A stretch of 64,000 nucleotides of DNA. It comes from Anas platyrhynchos (lineage: Eukaryota > Chordata > Aves > Anseriformes > Anatidae). The translations under genes and the position numbers were made by a program. Within the stretch, counting starts at the first letter, position 1; each line of letters opens with the position of its first letter. The DNA is taken from contig NC_092588.1 in NCBI RefSeq assembly GCF_047663525.1, positions 49,035,501-49,099,500 of the forward strand, read 5' to 3'. Below the pieces are notes generated by a model that was not told where the DNA came from, did not search any database, and saw only the letters and a list, made by a program, of their open reading frames with translations. Shown in pieces: positions 1 through 13,009 of the stretch.

Positions 1-940
1 AGAAGGAGCAAGGTGCAGTCATACCCTGGCTGCAACTCCTTTTCTGCTTTTGGAGCTCATGGCCAGGTGCAGCAGGTTAAGTCAGTGAGTTATCTTGGGG
101 AAAAACACACAAGCTGTCCATGCTGCACTAAGAGACAAACAACGGGGCCACACAATTGAGCCATGCACCCACAGACAGGAACAGTGGGTCAGCTTGCAAC
201 TGCTAAGCGAACTCTGCATCTGGCAGAATAAATTTCAATTTCTAAAAACAATCATTTCTAAAAACAATCATTTAATTGGGAGAAACTTCAGAGTTGACCA
301 TCTTACTACTGCACTCCTCCACAAAACTAACTGGAAACTAAATTTACACTATTAAAAGGCTGAAAGCTAGGCAATCTTAACATATCTCGTAAAATATCTA
401 GAAGCATGAAGACTAATGTTAGGTTTTGATGACAACTTTTAGCTGTTTGCAAGATTAGTACAGGCATTTTTCTCATCTTCACTATTACTGCATTTGCAAG
501 GCAAAGCTTTTTTTATATGGCTTAATTTGGGCATTCTACCCCCTCTAAAACTAAACGAAGTTTGTGCTTTTAGCTTAAGGAAATCAAAGTCCTCATTCCC
601 TGTATGTTATGAAACAGCTCAAGAACTAAGTTATTCCTGAGGTGTTCCAAAAGTGGGATTTTTCCCCATAATTCTGTGAAAATATGGGAAAATTCTTTTC
701 CCCATAGTTCAGTGGGTCTACCACTGAACACAGTGGTAGCATTTCAGTTCAGTTCTTGGCACATCTTTGTCAACCATCTTATGTCCCAGCAGGGGACAAA
801 GAAATGAACTTGTTAAGCCTTCCTGGATGATAAAACAAGAAGTTGATACTTTCCCTTCCACAGGGGAAGTTTTCTTCCTCACCTACAGACCTTTTTCCAT
901 CCACTTCTACTCAAGTAGGAGGGAGGCAGTGAACACTTAC

Positions 941-3900
941 TTGTGTCCATTTCTGTCCCTTTTGTAGGACCACGAAGTGTGTGTTATCATCCAGGGACTG
1001 AAAGAACTCTTCTGTGTCCACAACCGTGCCATCTTCTTCCAAAACCAGAGTAACTACTCCAGTGGTGATAAGGAAGGCTTCTAAAGTCTGCAAAAAAACC
1101 AGCAGATTGGAGAATTCAAAAGGGAGCCTATCACTGTCATATTTTTCCCCCCATCATTTAATATTTAGACTTGCATTCTCCTGAACTTCCCCACTAATGA
1201 TATTTGGACGAACAACAGTCTGTGGGTTGCCTGCCTGCAATACTGCACTTCAGTGCAAGTTTCAGCCAGAGCAGGAATGTTTGCTGTACCTTGCTGATGA
1301 GCTCTTTCAGGCTGCTCGCAACAATTCCTTTCCGGCTGCTCCTGGAGGCATTTGACACACGAAAAGGTCGCCCTGCAGGCATGAGAGGAGGGAACAGGGT
1401 CTGTTTTGTTACTGCTCCCACAGATGCTCCCATGGATACCAAAGATCTAAGACAAATAAAAATTCAGTGTAGTTATAAAAATAGTCACGTCAAGTACCAC
1501 AAGGAGGAGGAGGGCCGTTGAGTTTGGTACACAAGGACATAGTACAAGTAATTCACAGGTCACGTTAGACTTGTGGAGCTTGCTTTCAAAATTAAACACT
1601 ACATAGCCCTACAGTTGTGTCTCTGAACTTTCCCTTGCTGGTGACATTTGAAAACACTTCTCAAATGAAAACCATTTCGAGCACATGTGGGCCAAGTTGC
1701 TGCTGAGCTCAGCTGACATCAAAGTCACAGTGAAGCCGACAGGTTTTAACACTACAGTGAATGAGAAAGGCAGCAGCTAGTACTGCAGTCACCCATACAA
1801 ATCACTCCCTTTTCCTGCAAGATAAACACTCGGTCAGATGGTACACACTACTTTCAACTATTTATTTATGATAAGAGTTAGCTTTAGGGAGACTGAACAC
1901 ACTATCCATATGCAAAACACCTGGTTTCAGAACACAAGTGGAGCTTTCTGATAGTTATGCTTGACTTGCAAATGGCAGAGATGCTTATAAATAACATCTA
2001 CAGTCTGTAAAACCTCATTCAGCTTAGAGAATGGCAAAATAAGACTTGTTTGTGCCCTAATGTATCAAAGAAAGCTGAATGAAATGAAATTAAGATCCAA
2101 GTACATGAGCGGATAGCACTGGAGCAGGCTACCAGAGGCTAGGAGTTCAAACACTTTTTTGGAAAGGCATGGAGCTGGGACAGGGCAGGGTCAGGCTGGG
2201 GGTTAGGGAAAGGTTCTGCACCCAGAGGTGGTCGGGCACTGGGACAGGCTCCCCAGGGATGGGGTCACAGCACTGAGCCTGCCAGAGTTCAAGAAGTGTT
2301 TGGACAGCGCTCTCAGACACACGGTCTGATTTTTGGGTGGTCCTGTGCAGAGCCAGGAGTTGGACTTGATGGTCCTTGTGGGTCCCTTCCAACTTGGGAT
2401 GTTCTGTAATTCTTTTAGAAAGAGGTTTTGAGTTTCCCTTGACAATCACATCTTCAACAGTGACTGTTTACGTTCTTGAGTTATATTCCCCTAAATATCA
2501 CCGGCGATAGCTTTTTACTGCCAAATTGTATTGATTAATTTAATACCCAGCCAACTTGCCAAAAATCACCACCTGGAAGAGAATAAATCTTTTCCAAATC
2601 TTGTACCTGGTCTTTAAGCATATTTTTGAGATGCATGAGAAGTAATTTTTGTAACTAGCTAGCTAATTACAGTAATTAACTCCTTTCCTGCTCTCATTCC
2701 AAACCACTATTCTACAGGGCTTTGGGATACTACTTTTCCTCTATATGCTGAAGAGCTTCTCTTCCTCAAAAACTCATCAGTATTATTGAAACATATATAT
2801 ATATACATATTTTAAAGGAGTGAGGTGTTCAAGTGTTAGTTCTGGCTGAACCTAATATCATCTCGGTAGTGCTGTCTCAACACTAGGTCTCTGGCTTTCA
2901 ACACTTTGCAAGTATGTTCATGTGGCATAACAAAGCAGGTACAGGTGAGGGTTCAGCAAGGTTTTTAGGAGACTTTCATTGTTTCAAATGAAAAAGCTAA
3001 GCATTTTCCTCCTGGATCACAACCAGGGAGGAAGGCAAGATGACAAAATAGCAGAGGAAGACGCTATAACTTCCCCTCCATAGACGGAAAGTGTGCTAGG
3101 ACAGGGCGTGTGTGTGTATGTGTGTGTTAATCTCTGCACTGACTAAGCAGTGCCCCAATCACCCTGCCAGTCTGCAGGCAGCTCCCACTCTGAATCACTC
3201 CAGTCTCTTCCTCAGGTATGAAGCCTGTGCATTTATCTCCGTGCTGGTGACCCCACTTTGCTGGGCACCTGACTGCTAGCACGTGCAGCATTTAGGATTC
3301 AGGACAGAACACCTCCAGAGCTAGCACAGCCTGTTCCCCCCTCACACGTTTGAAAACTACACGTAGAATAGTTCCTTGAGTGGTATATATCACAATACTG
3401 CCAAGATGTTTTTTGTGATGACAGAAGATACCAGTCCTGTTCTTTGCTATTACCTAAGAGCAAGCGTTCATCTTGGGCATTAGCAGAGCCAACTCTATAA
3501 GCCATTTTTTGTAGCTCTAAGAAAATTTTCTTCAGAGCTCAACAACCACGATCCTACACAGTTGCCTAGTTCTATTGGAGGAAAGAAGTCAGAAACAAAA
3601 AGATTAATAAACCAGGACTTTCAATCAGTTCAACCATACTGCCACTTCACAGCAGTCCAAGTCTCGGGTAGTTATTTAACATCAATGCTATTCCACGTAT
3701 GTTTCCGTAAGACTAGTCAATATCTTTCAAGTAAGTCTGCCCGTGAAGAAGTGAGTCTAGAGCATGGTGAGGTTTCAGACAATATTAAGTACTAGGTAAC
3801 AAAAGCCAGTGTATTAAAAAAAGAAAAAAAAGCCAGAAAGCCAAGTGAACCCTTCCGTTTCTGGGTCAATTGCCCAAAGCCTGTTCTGCTTGTTTCCCCT

Positions 3901-4797
3901 CACACATATGTAAACCAGAGACTCAAAGGGGCTTGTTCATGGCTCACAGAAAGAAATATCACTTATTTTTTTGCAGGGAATTCCCCTACTAGATTGGAGC
4001 TACTGAAAATAATTGCATACTAAAAGGTAATGGGAATAAGTCAGGGAATGAGTGGTACAGAGCAAAGGGATGGTGCTGAAGTGCAGGTCTTCGCTCTTCC
4101 CTACAGGAGAAGGGATCCTATGTCAGTGGAAAATACAAGAACTCAGAAAAGTGTTTATAACTGAGGAAGAAATTATCTTCAACATCACCCAGCTTGCCCT
4201 GTGTAACGCCAAGCACCCAGAGACCTACAGACGCTGTCCCAAGCATTTGGTGCAGTGTCAGGGCAGGGGGCCAGCTGAGCTCTTTGTTTTGGAGGAGAAA
4301 CCAGGGATTAACAACCTGCCCCGAGCCCTGTAGGCTAACTTCACCCTTTATCTTTGCTTGCCATGTGCCCTGTATGTTTGTCTAAGAACGTGGTGCAATG
4401 GTCCCCAGCCTCAGGAAAGCCAACATTGCACAACGCAAGCGGCTTCAGAATATGGCACGGCTGGATTTTTAGGGTAGAGTTCACAGTCGAGCGACAGCAG
4501 CAATAACAAAGCCAAAAATAAGTCAGAAATCAGCCAGGACACTGCGTGTCCCACCTGGCTTCCCGGTTACAACAGCCTGAGAAGACCCCACAGCCCTGAG
4601 GCGCAGAAGGGGAGCGGCGCCCGCCCAGCACACCCCAAACGCCACCACCGACCCCGGGACGAGCGGGGAGGGCGCCGAGCTCCCCCGCCAAGCAAACCTC
4701 CACTTTTCAGGCTTCTTTAAAAATAAATTAAAAGGAAACGGAGCCGCGGGGGCACTCACCGCACCGCCGAGCCCACGTAGCCCCTCGCCCCCTCCAT
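941..4797 (-). CDS. CIDEA: CIDEA, cell death-inducing DFFA-like effector A (coding exons 1-3, gene cut by window edge)
   Basis: Three minus-strand exons splice in frame: 4760-4797 (start codon 4797-4795, residues 1-12 plus two bases), 1290-1446 (to Lys65) and 941-1087 (Thr66-Gln114). Exon 2 carries the block GRPFRVSNASRSSRKGI and exon 3 the block LVLEEDGTVVDTEEFFQ, both diagnostic of the CIDE-N domain, which spans roughly residues 34-110. Exon 3 ends at WTQ with a GTAAGT donor. The C-terminal CIDE-C exons are not seen in bases 1-940 and should lie further left. The family protein sits on lipid droplets and the ER, where it promotes lipid transfer and droplet enlargement; the name comes from homology to the DFF/CAD apoptotic nuclease system. 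The start lies in a CpG-rich segment and gives the short leader MEGARGYVGSAVR, comparable with human exon 1. The neighbour upstream is IMPA2 on the same strand, as in human. Phases 2 and 0 join without stops, so the gene looks intact. Confidence 0.93.
2110..2420 (+). mobile_element. CR1 LINE 3'-end fragment
   Basis: Plus-oriented CR1 3' untranslated end inside CIDEA intron 1. It holds the typical run of 'ggcactgggacaggct', a 'ttggacttgatggtcc' block and a 'cccttccaactt' block, and ends near a degraded 'ttctgtaattc' tail. 5'-truncated and non-coding; divergence suggests an old copy. Confidence 0.8.
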
Positions 4798-4960
4798 GTC
4801 TTGGCCCTCCCCGGCCGTCAGGCAGCGCCGGCCGCCACCGCCCTTAATGGGGAGCGGGGCCGCTCCGCCTCCACGGCCGGCCTGCCCCTGGGCCGGCCCT
4901 CAGCCCGCCCCCGGCCAAGGGGAGGCATGGCCATGAGGTGGGCTGCCTTGCAGGAGCCTT
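4560..4960 (-). promoter_or_regulatory. CIDEA: CpG-rich promoter region of CIDEA
   Basis: GC-rich, CpG-dense segment surrounding CIDEA coding exon 1 (4760-4797), set in otherwise AT-richer DNA. Position over the first exon and CpG density suggest a promoter island. I see no convincing TATA box at a fixed spacing; the transcription start was not determined. Confidence 0.6.
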
Positions 4961-5735
4961 GTCCTTGTCCTATCCTTGTCCATGCCACCCCCGGACCCCC
5001 TTCTTCCCCCGCCCCGAGACCCCTTTGGCTCCAAGCTCCCCCCTGGCACGACGAGTGGTGGCGGGGTTGTGCTGACAGGTGCCAGGCGAAGCACCTCAGA
5101 GGGAAGATTTATCGTTGTTATTATTATTATTCCCAATGAGTTTTTTTTTCCTTGTTGTTTACCCAGGGAAGGAAAGATAAAGATTGCTTGTTCCGTGTAT
5201 ATCTGAGTTACAGCTAATATAGCAACAGCAGGAGCCAATCCCATTTGAAGCCTCTAAGCATTAAGAGTAAATCAACAGATTAAAGTGCTTTGGCTTCTGA
5301 TTTTAGAGCCTGGGAATAAGCTTACAACTTGGATTAATGTATGTAGTAGCCTCACTGGAGGTATTTAGCCTTCCTAGGGTATGGGCAGCAGTGATTTCTG
5401 TTTATGGGGCAGGTAAACATGTCATTTTTTCCTTTTCATGCTGGCCCACAGGCACAAGTACAGTATGTTTCAGCTCTGACACAACATGATCATTTTGACA
5501 GCTCTAAAACCACGACCACAGAGAAACCAAGGCAGATCCTGGCTGCTCCGTGCCCCACTGACCTAGGGCCAGCCGGTGAGCAGGGAGCTCTGTGCCACTG
5601 CCCGATGGCAGGAGGCTGGATCCGGAAGGTTCCACAGGGACACCTCGGTGACAGAGCCTGGACCTCGCCCAGGGTCACCCCATGGATGGGACTGTTTTTC
5701 TGGTCCATCTTGTTGAGCACAAAGGAGCCACCCAC

Positions 5736-5822
5736 CTGATTTCTTTGCTTTCCAGGCTTCATCAGCACCCAGCCAATCCCTGCATAAATGTTCTCAAGCC
5801 TCAGCTCTGGGGCCCTTATCGG
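5736..5822 (-). other. Orphan exon-like segment, 29 codons, phase 0/0
   Basis: On the minus strand a good acceptor (pyrimidine-rich run ending TTTTACAG) is followed by 29 open codons and a CAG|GTGGGT donor. The translation starts PIRAPELRLENIYAGIGWVL and ends MKPGKQRNQ, with a protein-like composition. It lies about 0.9 kb upstream of CIDEA on the same strand. It cannot simply be an upstream CIDEA exon: joining phase 0 to the phase-2 acceptor of CIDEA exon 2 would shift the frame. The reading frame stays open past the donor to about 5490. I do not recognise the peptide. It may be an exon of an unannotated gene, a retained exon of a dead gene, or chance. Confidence 0.25.
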
Positions 5823-6681
5823 CTGTAAAAGAAAACAAACCTTTTAATCTGGGACAAATTGTGTTGTGTCCCCCCACCTAGCAGAGTAAGCAATCCCACT
5901 TCCCCACAGCAAAGCTCAGACCAGCAGGCTTCCCTGGATGAACCTGAGCTCAGGCTGATCTCTTCTTCCTCAGGCTCCTTAGGGCTTGCAGGTGTGAGGG
6001 GCCCCCTTCTGCAAAGTTACCCCCTTCTTTTTCTATCCCCTACTACTTGTAGTTTTGTCACAGTTCCGTGATACACCCCTGATACAAAGTCAAGGAGAAT
6101 GGGAAATGGGCAGCAGCAGGTATTTCTCTGGGCATTGGACTCAAAGCAGCCTGTTTTCCACTGGGTCTGTATCTTACACTTGCTTGTGGGCACAACTGAG
6201 GTTATTTAAGCAAAATGAGCATTTATAATGAATTCTCACTGAGTGTTTCTCTACTGTCAAGAAACGTGTATATACTGCAGCTTTCCCTGTTGTACAGGGA
6301 GAAAAGAGTGTCGAAAGAGAAGTTGTGTAAGGTGGTCTGTCTCTTCTGCCACTGTGTAGAGACCTCTGCAGAGGAGCTATGCTTCAGCGACAGGAAAATC
6401 TCCTCCTGCCCCAGACATTTGTGCCCTGGCCTGTATGGAAAAATCCATAGAGTTACTGCAATTTCCATATGGTTTCAAACTGCACTCTCCCTTGTGAGTT
6501 CATGGGTCTTAGGGGAGAGAGCAGAAGAGAGGCAATGCAGACATCAAGAAAGCAGGCTTAAGTTATCTCCAAGGGCTGTGGGAGAGGACCGTGTGGGATA
6601 AGTCTCAGGTTGAGGAAATTGTCATTTTCTTAAATAATTATTATTAATGGGATAAGTATAGATCAATATAGGTTAGATATC

Positions 6682-6786
6682 GGAAGGGAAGGGAAGGGAA
6701 GGGAAGGGAAGGGAAGGGAAGGGAAGGGAAGGGAAGGGAAGGGAAGGGAAGGGAAGGGAAGGGAAGGGAAGGGAAGGGAAGGGGAA
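6682..6786. repeat. (GGGAA)n microsatellite, about 20 units
   Basis: Near-perfect pentanucleotide tract, all purine on the plus strand and all pyrimidine on the minus strand. The open frame reading Pro-Ser-Leu-Pro-Phe repeats on the minus strand is a by-product of the tract, not a gene. Confidence 0.97.
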
Positions 6787-9700
6787 AAAATCACGTGGCA
6801 TATGTAACAGGCAGCAGGATGCACTTGAAGTAGTCTTGAGGCCAAAATACTCAGCAATGTTTTGCTTCAGCCTTCACTGAAAACATAAATCATGCAGGAG
6901 GCAAAGTACGTGGCAGATATGAAAGGGAGTGAACACTAGAGGTGGAGTTAAATAAGCAATTGTATTGAAAATAAATTACTGTCTTACTGCCCCTTCGCTG
7001 AGGGGCATTAGCTGACTCCATACATGTCACTTGCCAATTGCGTTTCAAGTTATACAAGTTTTCTTAAGCCACTTCTCACAATAGTCAGATGATTATGAAA
7101 CAGGTTTGCACGTGGCACATATATAACAGGCAGCATGATGCACTTGAAATAGTCTTGCATGCAATTTCACATTAGTGAACAAGCAGCATCAGGCCAGGGT
7201 TTCAAGAAAAAAGGTGACAAATTGCAGCAAATTCGGTGGAAAGCAGGAATGATCAGAGACCCAGGGAACATGGTGTATGAGCTGTATAGTTTGGGAAATA
7301 AGATCGGGTGGAGAAGCAAATCACAGGCTTTGATGATGTTAGAGAGCACTGTGAAGATGGAGTAAAATTTTCTTCATTTCTGTTGGGGCTTAGCCTACAG
7401 GACTGGAGAATTAAGTTCTGCATTAGGAGACATTTCAACACTAAGGGGACTTTTAGGGGCTGGGGTGAAATGCCTGCTGAAGGTGTGTAGTCAGTTAGAC
7501 ACAGACATTGCTTGGGCCAGTGTTCAAGTGACACAAAGGACAAATCAGGAGCCCAAGGATCAATTTGGACATTCCTCCTATTTCTCAAAGCTCTGACAAA
7601 CTACGTGAGTGAGATTAATGCAGAATGAAGTGTTTCTGCATTTTACCAACCTTGATCACCCCTCAAGAGTGGAGTGCAAGAAGTAGACAGATGTATTTAC
7701 GGCAGTGTTAGCAACAAAGATAACAGATTACAAGGGCTGAGATTTACAAAAGCCAACCTTTTGTTCTGCCTTTCTGCCCTTTCCTGTTTTCAGCTAAGTG
7801 ATGCTTTGGTCAAATTTCTCCAAGAAGTGCTCTTGTGACTACCCCTAAGTAAATTTTATTATTTCTTATTGCTTCCATACAGAGCCAGCATTCTGTTCTT
7901 CACTGTGTCCTATAAATAACCATATTAATTTCTGAACTTCTTTTACTTTTCAGTGGATTCCTATCTCCGTTGCCTCTGGCTCTGATTTATTCTGCCAGGC
8001 TGTTCATGACAAAGATTTGGTAGCTCATTCTTAGTATTTGTGTTAACCTCTACTACACCATCACTGAATGTTTTTAAGAGAAAATTAGACAAGCATCTCT
8101 GAGATAAGACTGTGGAGATCTCAAGAGGTTGCTTTTCATCATTTTCTGTATTTTTCAGAGTCCTTGCTAATGAAACCTTTCTGTATAATGCCTAATGGAT
8201 TTACAGGAGTCAGTGTTTTTATCAGCTGTGTAAGAGGGAAAGAGGCTCCTCCTAAAGGTGACTTTGTGGCTCTGCAAGGCTGCGCAGAAAAGGACAAGAA
8301 TATTTTTAATAGTAATTAAAATCCTTTTTAATTGGCTGGAAATGGTTCTGTGGTCTGCAGAGATTCCAATATTGAAAGCCACGTTTGAACAAAAGACTAA
8401 TCCTTTTCTTCAGTGAACCATCTGGCACAGAAAAATGCTCTTTATTATGAGATTTCATGGGTGGGTATTTTGTTTTGTGTTGTTCTTCTAAGTTTTCAAA
8501 GATTTTAACAATAGCATCATGACAGTGTTGATGGATGGGCACATGCTGTATATATGGGAAATAATACTCTACCAAGAGTATTTCAGTGGTGTGAAATTCT
8601 TTGAACACATCCGTTTGAATTCTGATGTCTTATAGTTAGACAGGATATTAAAATCAAGGCAGGTTTTGCCCTCACATACCCCTTCTGCAATCCTGTGGAT
8701 ATGAATGAGTTGCAGGTATTTGTGGGCAGCATTTAACTGAAAGCTGACTTACTGAGAGCTGTATTGTGACAGCAGTAAAGAAAGGCAGAAGTTTTGCCTG
8801 TGAGATCTGTTATTGAAAATAATGCACTGGAAAATTATATTTGTTTATCCCGAGCATGCAAGGATAATCTAAATGTTTTATTTTACATTCGAATGTTACA
8901 ACTTCAAAAGTGTGTAAGTTCCAAATAAGACAGAGTAACTGGTGAAAATATTCTTGTTTTTAACATCTCTACTATTTATTATTGTTTATTGATACTCCCT
9001 ACAGGAAGAAAAGAATATCTTACTAAGAAAGAAATACGACTTTTTTTTATAAGCTTTAAATTTTATTTTAGGAGATATTTCTCTGCAAAATGAGAGGCTA
9101 TCAAGTGCGGAATTGTCCCATGGTGTACAGTTGTGTTATGATTTTTACAGAAGACCTTGAAGAGCTTTAGACTCCAGGCAACACTCCAGAACTATTGACC
9201 CCCAGACTGAACGGTGAGTTCATAATTATTTGGTAGCTGTACTAATTAATATAAAAAAAAAACCAATATTTAAAAATCTTCTTGGAGAAGGAATATCTGT
9301 ATTTTACATCTCATATAACACGTTTTAAAAGTTTAATGAGAAATAACATTTTTTAAAATTGTTTCTGTCAAAAATGTAAAGATTAAAGCAGTAATAGCCA
9401 GACAGCTTAATGGGTGACCTTCCTGAGGGTCCTACTGCCTCTAAATCAATGTTTTTCAACCTGTGGTGTGTTAACCTCTGAGCAACATCAGTTATTTCTA
9501 AGGGATGCACAGGCAGGTACTAGGCTCACAGATACTGCACAGTAATCTGCGCACATGAAATTTCCAAAGCAGCTCCACCAGAAAACAATTAGGGATCACA
9601 AATTGAAAGAGATTGAGGAAAATATTGCAGCCACTTAGTGGTTTAATATCTTGCCTGGGTACATTCACTCTCTAGATAAAGAAGCTCTTGGTGAGCTGTG

Positions 9701-11757
9701 GGAGCTCTCAGAGTCAACAACTCTCGGACCTAGAGTGGACCTAAAGCCTTCGGACTCTAACTGCTTTGCATTTTCCTTCCTTTTTAGCAGGTCTCCTTCT
9801 ATACAGTGTTTTTGTACATGCAGCTGTGTCCTTCTATAATCCGTTAGGAACAGGAGTGGTCATTAGGCACTGGGCTGGTCTGTGGTACACCTCAATGCTC
9901 CTTGTTTCCCTCAGGCTTGCCCTCATCTGGGTCAGGTTGCAGAAGAAGGAGAATGGGTTTGTCCTGTGAGCAGCTGAGCATCACTATTCTCCCCTTGCTT
10001 TCCACCACCACTCAGAAGCAGCTTCCTGGTCACCGTGGCTCCAAAGTCCTTGTCCTCTCCCACCTCATGACCTTGGATTTGCATTAGTGCCACCCAAAGC
10101 AATGCCCAGCATGGGCAGATCTCTCCTGGCCTGTCCACCCCTCAGCTTTGCCTTTGTTGGTTTTGGTTCCAACCTAAAGTAACAAGCCTGACAAAGCTAA
10201 GTCCTTTGGCACTTAGTCTTTATATGTATGTCACTGTGACAGTAATGCCCCCCTGTGCTAGGAACTGACACTTCAGGCCACAGGTTTACGATAGCCTCTC
10301 ACTTACATTGAGACTAGAGCAGGTGAGCATTGATAGTGAGTCTGGATTGATTCCTGAGAAATCCTACAGTTCATCACTTTGCTCCAATCAGCCTTCTTTT
10401 CCTCGTGGGCTACCAGCCAAGTCTTGCTTAATTTCTGAAATGAAGTGAATGCGACATGTTGAGGAGGATATGGGGCTGTCCGCCTTATCTCATGATCACA
10501 CTTGAGCCATTCTCTTTTTGACAGATACCAGGGACATATTACTACCACTGCAGATGTGATAAGAGAGCTCTTAAACATACCCAAAGCTGGAATATTCACT
10601 ATCTTATTCATCCTTGGTCCTGTGATGAATGACTAAGGATGACTGTGTTCCCATAACACCTTATTACAGGGCAACTTTGGAGCCAAAGAGCAGATGTGAG
10701 TCTGGTTGTCAGTCATTCTGCTGGCTTTTACGAGGTTCAAAAAAAGGCATTACAGCCACGTTCACACAGCAGAGATTGTCAGCTCCTTGCACGTGAGTCA
10801 CCAGGGTTAACTATTAAATCATTTGTTGCCTTTGGACTTTTGTACTGAGTTTACGTGACATACAGAGACAAATCAGTACCTTCTGAAATGCCACGGAACT
10901 CATGTAGAGTTATACAAAAACTTCATTTTGTCCATCAAATTTAGTATGCTGAGAAAAATTATAACTATTGCTTGGGTCTTCTGCAATTCTGAATTTATGA
11001 AGCGATTTTTTTTGGAGTTGGAGTCAGTAAAACCTCCTGGATGCTTCTGGAAGGTACCTCTGTGCCTCAGTTGTGTGTGTGTGCCCTTTTTTAATGTAAC
11101 TAAACCCAAAGTAAATCTGAAGATCTATTTCTTGCAGGTCACCCTAAGTTAATACTGAATTGTGGTTATCTCAGGAAAACACATTCACTTAGAAGGAGAC
11201 TGGTTCACCCTAGGAAAAGGATAGCGAGCTCTGATGAAAACAAAACAAAACATCAGCTTCATGTCCTTAGAGTTGGGGCAGGACTTCGATAATGGAGAGA
11301 GCCAAATGATCACAGGAAATATTATTAATGTGTTATTGAAAGAGACTCAACCATAACTCTTTTCCACCCCTGAACATACATAATGTTACTGGCCCCTCTG
11401 AATACATATATATAATTTTATAGCATCTCTTTGAGGCTAAAGAAGTCCAGTTATTTATATAACTCATATTATATGTATACATATGGATGCAATGCCAGTA
11501 GCCTCTTACTTTTGTGGTGGTTCCTTGTGATAATGTAAGGAAATACTCGGTATGGACAATGAGTGTAGTTATTCTGGAAGGTGAGAAATGCAAATGGGCC
11601 ATTCTGGTGGTAATTAATGCTCTACCCATCTCAGAGATTTTCTGTTCAGGCCCAGCAGAGTGGGTTAGCAAAACAAAGACAGATGGCAGCAGATTATTTG
11701 AAACACTTCTTTGTTAGCCTGTAATCAGTGCAGATCCCCCCTTCCACCCCCGCCTTC

Positions 11758-11840
11758 ACTTAGGGCTCAGGCTAAAGCCCATTAAGTAAACGGGAAGACT
11801 CCTATTGATTTTGATGGGTGCTTAGCCAAGGCCTCTGTCT
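11758..11840. repeat. Ancient amniote interspersed repeat (CR1/L3-like 3' fragment)
   Basis: The stretch containing 'aaagcccattaagtaaac' and 'gaagactcctattgattttg' matches, as I remember it, the 'cccattgacttcaatggg' type 3' segment common in reptile CR1/L3 elements. Degraded and short; family assignment is from memory. Confidence 0.4.
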
Positions 11841-11895
11841 CAACAACTTTCTCAGCTAAACTTTAGCCTACTCATCATTTTTGACTGTTGGGGGC

Positions 11896-11922
<27 letters not shown>
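11896..11922. repeat. Homopolymer T tract (27 T)
   Basis: Uninterrupted run of 27 T. No recognisable minus-strand retroposed gene lies next to it, so I list it only as a homopolymer. Confidence 0.95.
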
Positions 11923-11926
<4 letters not shown>

Positions 11927-12169
11927 AAGAAGAAACAAATGCTGATATAGTCACTTTTGGGGACTACTAGGGGAAAGAACAAGCTCTACTTTTATATGCA
12001 CAACTTAGTGCCTAAGTGTACCCAAGGTAAAAGGTCATCCTGTTTCAACTTTGTGTTTTATGCCAATGAAGTTGAATCACAGGGAAAGTGTAGGGATGTG
12101 GGATCTGGCTGAAGTGTGTTCCTTGTCCCCCATCTGAGCTGCATCACATGGAAGAGGTAGATGAAGCTG

Positions 12170-12462
12170 GATTTGGGTGTGAGTAGTTGAGTACTGCCTT
12201 CAGCTCTGGGGCCCCCAGCACAGGAAGGATATGGGCCTGTTGGAGTGGGTGCCGCCAAGGGCCATGAGGATGATCAGAGGGCTGGGCACAGGTTTCCCAG
12301 AGAAGCTGTGGATGCCCCATCCCTGGAGGTGTTCAAGGCCAGGCTGGGTGGGGCTTTGGGCAACCTGGTCTGGTGGGAGGTGTCCCTGCCATGGCAGGGG
12401 GGTTGGAACTGGGTGGTCTTTAAGGTCCCTTCCAACCCAAACCACACTATGGTTCTGTGAGT
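12170..12462 (+). mobile_element. CR1 LINE fragment with internal deletion
   Basis: Plus-oriented. It begins in the end of the reverse transcriptase region ('tactgccttcagctctgggg', 'ggccatgaggatgatcagag'), then jumps directly to the 3' segment ('agaagctgtggatgccccat', 'ttcaaggccaggctgg', 'cccttccaaccc') and ends in 'tatggttctgtga'. Compared with the longer copy at 35.4-36.3 kb about 200 bases are missing between these parts. No intact coding frame. Confidence 0.88.
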
Positions 12463-13009
12463 GCAGGCCTGGGAGCTCTGCTCTGCTCAGGGAGAGCTCC
12501 TAAAGACTGCTGTCTGCAAGGCTTTGGCCTGGGATCTTGCTTCAGCTTTTGGGCACGCACTCTTAGGTCAAGCTTTCATTTTGGTCTAAAACTTGTTTCT
12601 GTCACAACTTTCTAGAGATTGTTCACATTTGATGTTATTTCTGCAGATCTAAGTGAAGTACCTTACCCTGTGTAACTAAGAAGTATAGAGGTGCACGGAA
12701 CTGCATGGGTCTGGCTGCTTGAGGACAGAAAAGCAGCGCAGCAGGTCCCTGAGGAAATCCAACTAAATGTAGGGCTGCCCTCTGTTGGCAAGCCGGTCCC
12801 GCCAAGTTAGCCTCTGAGGAAGGGTTTTGCTGTGTGGCCAGGACATGGATTAGGGCAACACTTTAGCTGCAGCTTCTCAAGCCCTGAGCTGCAAGGTGGT
12901 GTGGGATGGTCACCGGCATCATCACACAATTTAGGAAAGCAAGACCAGAAAGGGACCAAATGTTGCTAGATCAATACCTGCATCAGGTGTTGTTAGACTG
13001 CTTCTCTAC

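Noticed and set aside
1..940. Search for CIDEA exons 4 and 5
   Set aside because: No CIDE-C-like translation with splice sites was found; they must lie outside the window.
6663..6857. Frame of Pro-Ser-Leu-Pro-Phe repeats
   Set aside because: Direct translation of the (GGGAA)n microsatellite.
11896..11922. T27 tract as the tail of a minus-strand processed pseudogene
   Set aside because: No gene-like sequence or poly(A) signal found on the minus strand next to it.
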